64,000 nt of DNA from Styela clava (lineage: Eukaryota; Chordata; Ascidiacea; Stolidobranchia; Styelidae), in contig NC_135252.1 in NCBI RefSeq assembly GCF_964204865.1, positions 22,961,383 through 23,025,382 on the forward strand, given 5' to 3'. Shown here in pieces: positions 60,501 through 64,000 of the stretch. A program made the translations under genes and the position numbers. Position 1 is the stretch's first letter. Every line of letters starts with the position of its first letter. The notes beneath the pieces are model-generated. The model had not been told where the DNA came from. It saw nothing but the letters and a program-made list of their open reading frames with translations, and did not search any database.

Positions 60501-62675
60501 ACAATCATTGAGCCATCTCCCCCCCTCCAGAGTAACCCCGGAAATGGCCGAGAGGCATTTCACAATCATTATTAAGCCATCTCCCCCCTCTAGAGTAACC
60601 CCAAAAATGGCCGAGAGGCATTTCACAATCATTGAGCCATCTCCCCCCTCCAGAGTAACCCCGGAAATGGCCGAGAGGCATTTCACAATCATTATTAAGC
60701 CATCTCCCCCCTCTAGAGTAACCCCAAAAATGGCCGAGAGGCATTTCACAATCATTATTAAGCCATCTCCCCCCTCTACAGTAACCCCGAAAATGGCCGA
60801 GAGGCATTTCACAATCATTATTAAGCCATCTTCCCCCTCTAGAGTTACCCCGAAAATGGCCGAGAGGCATTTCACAATCATTAAGCCATCTCCCCCCTCT
60901 AGAGTAACCCCGAAACTGGCCGAGAGGCATTTCACAATCATTATTAAGCCATCTTCCCCCTCTAGAGTAATCCCGAAACTGGCCGAGAGGCATTTCACAA
61001 TCATTATTAAGCCATCTCCCCCCTCTAGAGCAACCCCGAAAATGGCCGAGAGGCATTTCACAATCATTATTAAGCCATCTCCCCCCCTCCACAGTTACCT
61101 CGAAAATGGCCGAGAGGCATTTCACAATCATTATTAAGCCATCTCCCCCCCTCCACAGTTACCTCGAAAATGGGCGAGAGGCATTTCACAATCATTAAGC
61201 CATCTCCCCCCTCTAGAGTAATCCCGAAAATGGCCGAGAGGCATTTCACAATCATTGAGCCATCTCCCCCCTCTAGAGTAATCCCGGAAATGGCCGAGAG
61301 GCATTTCACAATCATTATTAAGCCATTTCCCCCCTCTAGAGGAAGCCCGAAAATGGCCGAGAGGCATTTCACAATCATTAAGCCATCTCCCCCCTCTAGA
61401 GTAATCCCGGAAATGGCCGAGAGGCATTTCACAATCATTATTAAGCCATTTCCCCCCTCTAGAGTAACCCCGAAAATGGCCGAGAGGCATTTCACAATCA
61501 TTAAGCCATCTCCCCCCTCTACAGTAACCCCGAAAATGGCCGAGAGGCATTTCACAATCATTATTAAGCCATCTTCCCCCTCTAGAGTAACCCCGAAAAT
61601 GGCCGAGAGGCATTTCACAATCATTATTAAGCCATCTCCCCCCTCCAGAGTAATCCCGGAAATGGCCGAGAGGCATTTAACAATCATTGAGCCATCTCCC
61701 CTCTCCAGAGTAATCCCGGAAATGGCCGAGAGGCATTTCACAATCATTATGGCCATTTCCCCCTCACCAAACGGAAAAAAATAAAATCCATCATGAAGAC
61801 AACTAGCTTCCCAAGAGGACCTTAACTAAGAGAGAATATTAAAGTAACCCAAACACCCCAAATAACATACAATCCCCCCAAACCCACCAGCTTCGAGATC
61901 TTCCTCATCCACATCAGGCATTGCGTAATCTCTTCCTAGAGTTTCATTGATTTCATCTGCCATCTCTAGCATGTCTGTCATGTCATCTTGGAGATCCTGT
62001 GAAAATTTAAGAATTCATTTATGGTATGGTAACAACGTAAGCTACATGTTGTCTTTGTAAATACTTATTTGTAAACACAAATAATATCTAACATGAACAG
62101 TTCAACTGTCACAAGAAATACGGTAACAGAATATAAAGTCAAACATAAGATTCATGTTTTCACAGCCATACCAAAGTCCCGAATGACCTCTGGAAACGAG
62201 CATGGTAGTATTTATACACAGTGGAAAATGCTTTAGTGGTTTTACCCCTAAGGATATCATGGAGTCGTAGTTAGGAATTTTCAAAGTGGGGGAGGTCTGA
62301 AATTTCTAATTAGCAAGTTTAGAAAAATGCTTTTTTTACATTTAAAAAAAAAGAGGGGGAGGTTGACCCTCAGACTTATTGTGCAATAAAAGTGGGTCAC
62401 GAAAATAAAAGGCTGAGAACCACATCTGTAATCAAGGTTTAAAGATATCGCAACTCTGTAGTTGGCGTCAACCAGCTCTATAGTCCCGATTCTCAAACAT
62501 TTACCGTACCTCAATCTTATTGATGTCAACTTTCTTGTATTCTTTTTTCATTTCTTTTAATCCTGTTTTCATAGCAGATACAGTTGTTTGTGTGTCTTTC
62601 AAATTATTTACAGTGAAATTCACTTGTTCCATATTGAACGATTGTTGCATTAAATTGTCCCTTTGGCCTTCATAC
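57593..62675 (-). CDS. CHMP5: CHMP5 (charged multivesicular body protein 5), last four exons; 5' part outside the window
   Basis: Exons in coding order: 62510-62675, 61888-61996, 58303-58412, 57593-57646. They encode the second half of an ESCRT-III/Snf7-family protein. Recognisable stretches are [26 protein letters not shown], then [11 protein letters not shown], an acidic [19 protein letters not shown] stretch, [11 protein letters not shown], and a terminal [11 protein letters not shown] before TAA, all characteristic of animal CHMP5. Phases are compatible: entry 2, then 0, 1 and 0. CHMP5 acts late in ESCRT-III at the endosome, binding LIP5/VTA1 through its acidic C-terminal region to promote VPS4-driven disassembly. 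The N-terminal core helices are missing; nothing like them is visible from 62676 to 64000, so their exons should lie beyond the right edge. The intron 61887-58413 holds a 2.6-kb minisatellite. A candidate AATAAA on this strand is at 57492-57497. Confidence 0.95.
59121..61770. repeat. 2.6-kb minisatellite, 60/63-bp unit, about 42 copies, in a CHMP5 intron
   Basis: The unit runs from AATGGCCGAGAGGCATTTCA through CAATCATT(ATT)AAGCCATCT to CCCCCCTCTAGAGTAACC. Units are 60 bp, or 63 bp with an extra ATT/ATC. Both lengths are multiples of three and the unit has no stop in several frames, so ORFs of 200-480 codons stay open on both strands; these have no start context or relatives and should not be read as genes. 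Variants include GGTGAGCAGC, CTACAGT and GCAACCC. Confidence 0.97.
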
Positions 62676-62907
62676 CTGAGAAGCATAAATAGGGGTTAAT
62701 TAAGCCACTTAGTAGGATTTAATGTTATACTTCTTCACCGGTGACCAGTGTTCACTATTAGCGCATTTTTTGCGAAAACTGTGAGACACTTTCGCAGTTC
62801 TTTAGAGACTGAAAAATCACCATTTTTTCTTTTTTGAAGCAAATAGTTTTGAAGATGAAAATAAATTCGTGTGCAAGTAGGCTATAAAGTTGGCAAATAA
62901 ATAAACA

Positions 62908-63287
62908 AGAATATCGGTTGGAAACCGAAGACTTATCGATCGATAGTTAGGGGATCCCCCAAGACAGAAACTGCACTTACGATTCATCCGCTCTTGTAAC
63001 TTGCGCACTGCGCATCGCACACACACACTCGGCGGGTTTCAAAATTCTCTCGCTTTACAAAAATCTAGATCACTATATCAATAATTGATTGATAACTCGC
63101 TAATTATACGACATAATTCGCCCAAAATCAATAGGCTTCTGGTCCGAGATAAGATGAATGCACATGCAAAATCTGGAGCAGATTCAATCTCGCTTTCGTG
63201 AGATATCGCGTGCATCTAACAGACAGACATACATACAGACAAATACCTATCAATATACTTACCGATCTTAAGATCGATAAGTAATAA
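62908..63287 (+). repeat. ~300-bp dispersed repeat, copy 9, with an internal replacement
   Basis: Both ends are intact, but 62967-63070 (AGAAACTGCACTTACGATTC onward) does not match the other copies. Confidence 0.8.
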
Positions 63288-63424
63288 ACCCCCTTTCCTT
63301 ATTTGACAGTTGGACTTAAGCTACAAAAAAGCATATTAATGGAAGTTGAGAATAAAAAATGATATTGTTTGAATGACTATGTACTTTCTTCTAAGAGAGT
63401 GAAAAAAGCAAGGTTAGAAATCAG

Positions 63425-63850
63425 GAAAAGGACTCGGTCAGAAGTACAGGAGACTCATCTCTGAACAAAGTTCGGGCACTCACTCAGAAGTAAAGGAGAC
63501 TCATCTCTGAGCAAAGTTACGGGCACTCACTCAGAAGTAAAGAAGACTCATCTCTGAGCAAAGTTACGAGCACTCACTCAGAAGTAAAGAAGACTCATCT
63601 CTGAGCAAAGTTACGAGCACTCACTCAGAAGTAAAGGAGACTCATCTCTGAGCAAAGTTACGAGCACTCAGTCAGAAGTAAAGAGACACATCTCTGAGCA
63701 AAGTTACGGGCACTCACTCAGAAGTAAAGAAGACTCATCTCTGAGCAAAGTTACGAGCACTCACTCAGAAGTAAAGGAGACTCATCTCTGAGCAAAGTTA
63801 CGAGCACTCACTCAGAAGTAAAGGAGACTCATCTCTGAGCAATGTTACAA
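63425..63850. repeat. 47-bp minisatellite, about 8-9 copies
   Basis: The unit reads ACTCATCTCTGAGCAAAGTT then ACGAGCACTCACTCAGAAGT and AAAGGAG. Copies differ by single bases (AAAGGAG/AAAGAAG, ACGAG/ACGGG). It lies outside the visible CHMP5 exons, probably in an upstream intron of that gene. Confidence 0.95.
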
Positions 63851-64000
63851 AGTATCACTGAAATGCCAATGCTACTGAAACTATAGGCCTATAGAATTAA
63901 AATGGAGGTGTAGACTAAAAAAAAGCATTTTTCTCACATTTTTTTCTGTTTTAATATCTTGAGTGCCTTTTGTTTGAGCATGTTCTTAGAAGGTCCATTT

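Larger units (their letters stand above)
62676..64000. other. Probable CHMP5 intron running to the window edge
   Basis: The exon at 62675 begins in phase 2 (a split Met codon is expected from relatives), so an upstream exon must exist. None resembling the N-terminal helices of CHMP5 is visible here. The stretch holds one ~300-bp repeat and the 47-bp minisatellite. Confidence 0.6.

Noticed and set aside
59057..61784. Several 180-484-codon open frames on both strands
   Set aside because: They are the 60/63-bp minisatellite read in phase; they lie inside a CHMP5 intron, overlap each other on both strands and have no domain.
63425..63850. CRISPR-like array at the right edge
   Set aside because: The whole 47-bp unit is repeated, with no variable spacers; it is a minisatellite.

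Overview
The window is eukaryotic, probably from a tunicate (ascidian) or a close invertebrate chordate. It is AT-rich, its genes are split by introns with normal GT/AG sites, and it is dense in small DNA transposons and a tRNA-derived SINE. The tunicate call is an inference. It rests on a linear cationic peptide precursor (signal peptide, basic helix, acidic tail) resembling ascidian styelin precursors, and on secreted proteins built from the mucin/CILP WxxW module.

Five genes could be assembled by joining exons by eye; every intron phase agrees. (1) Minus strand, 7462-14381: eight exons, 406 residues, four WxxW modules. (2) Plus strand, 25131-30112: six exons, 233 residues, two WxxW modules; a head-to-head inverted paralogue of gene 1. 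(3) Plus strand, 38424-41474: four coding exons, 133 residues, a cationic amphipathic peptide precursor. (4) Plus strand, 49625-54207: four coding exons, 138 residues, a tandem paralogue of gene 3. (5) Minus strand, 57593-62675: the last four exons of CHMP5, an ESCRT-III subunit; the 5' exons lie beyond the right edge.

Layout: 1-7.4 kb shows no recognisable gene. 7.4-30.6 kb is a large imperfect palindrome: genes 1 and 2 are its arms and a repeat-rich spacer centred near 19.8 kb lies between them. 30.6-35.3 kb is transposon-rich. 35.3-54.3 kb holds the two peptide genes, each with a conserved upstream block that includes a probable non-coding first exon. 57.6-64 kb is CHMP5, with a 2.6 kb minisatellite in one intron and a second, 47-bp minisatellite at the right edge.

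Most of the remaining DNA is non-autonomous transposons. Many have hAT-like ends and 8-bp target duplications that can be read directly. Others are a tRNA-derived SINE, an unclassified ~300-bp dispersed repeat with nine copies, foldback elements and a 3-kb element with long inverted repeats. No intact transposase or reverse transcriptase was found. Functionally, genes 1-4 look like secreted products (mucus-type modules and membrane-active peptides), plausibly epithelial or haemocyte defence. That link is inference from neighbourhood and family, not shown by the sequence.
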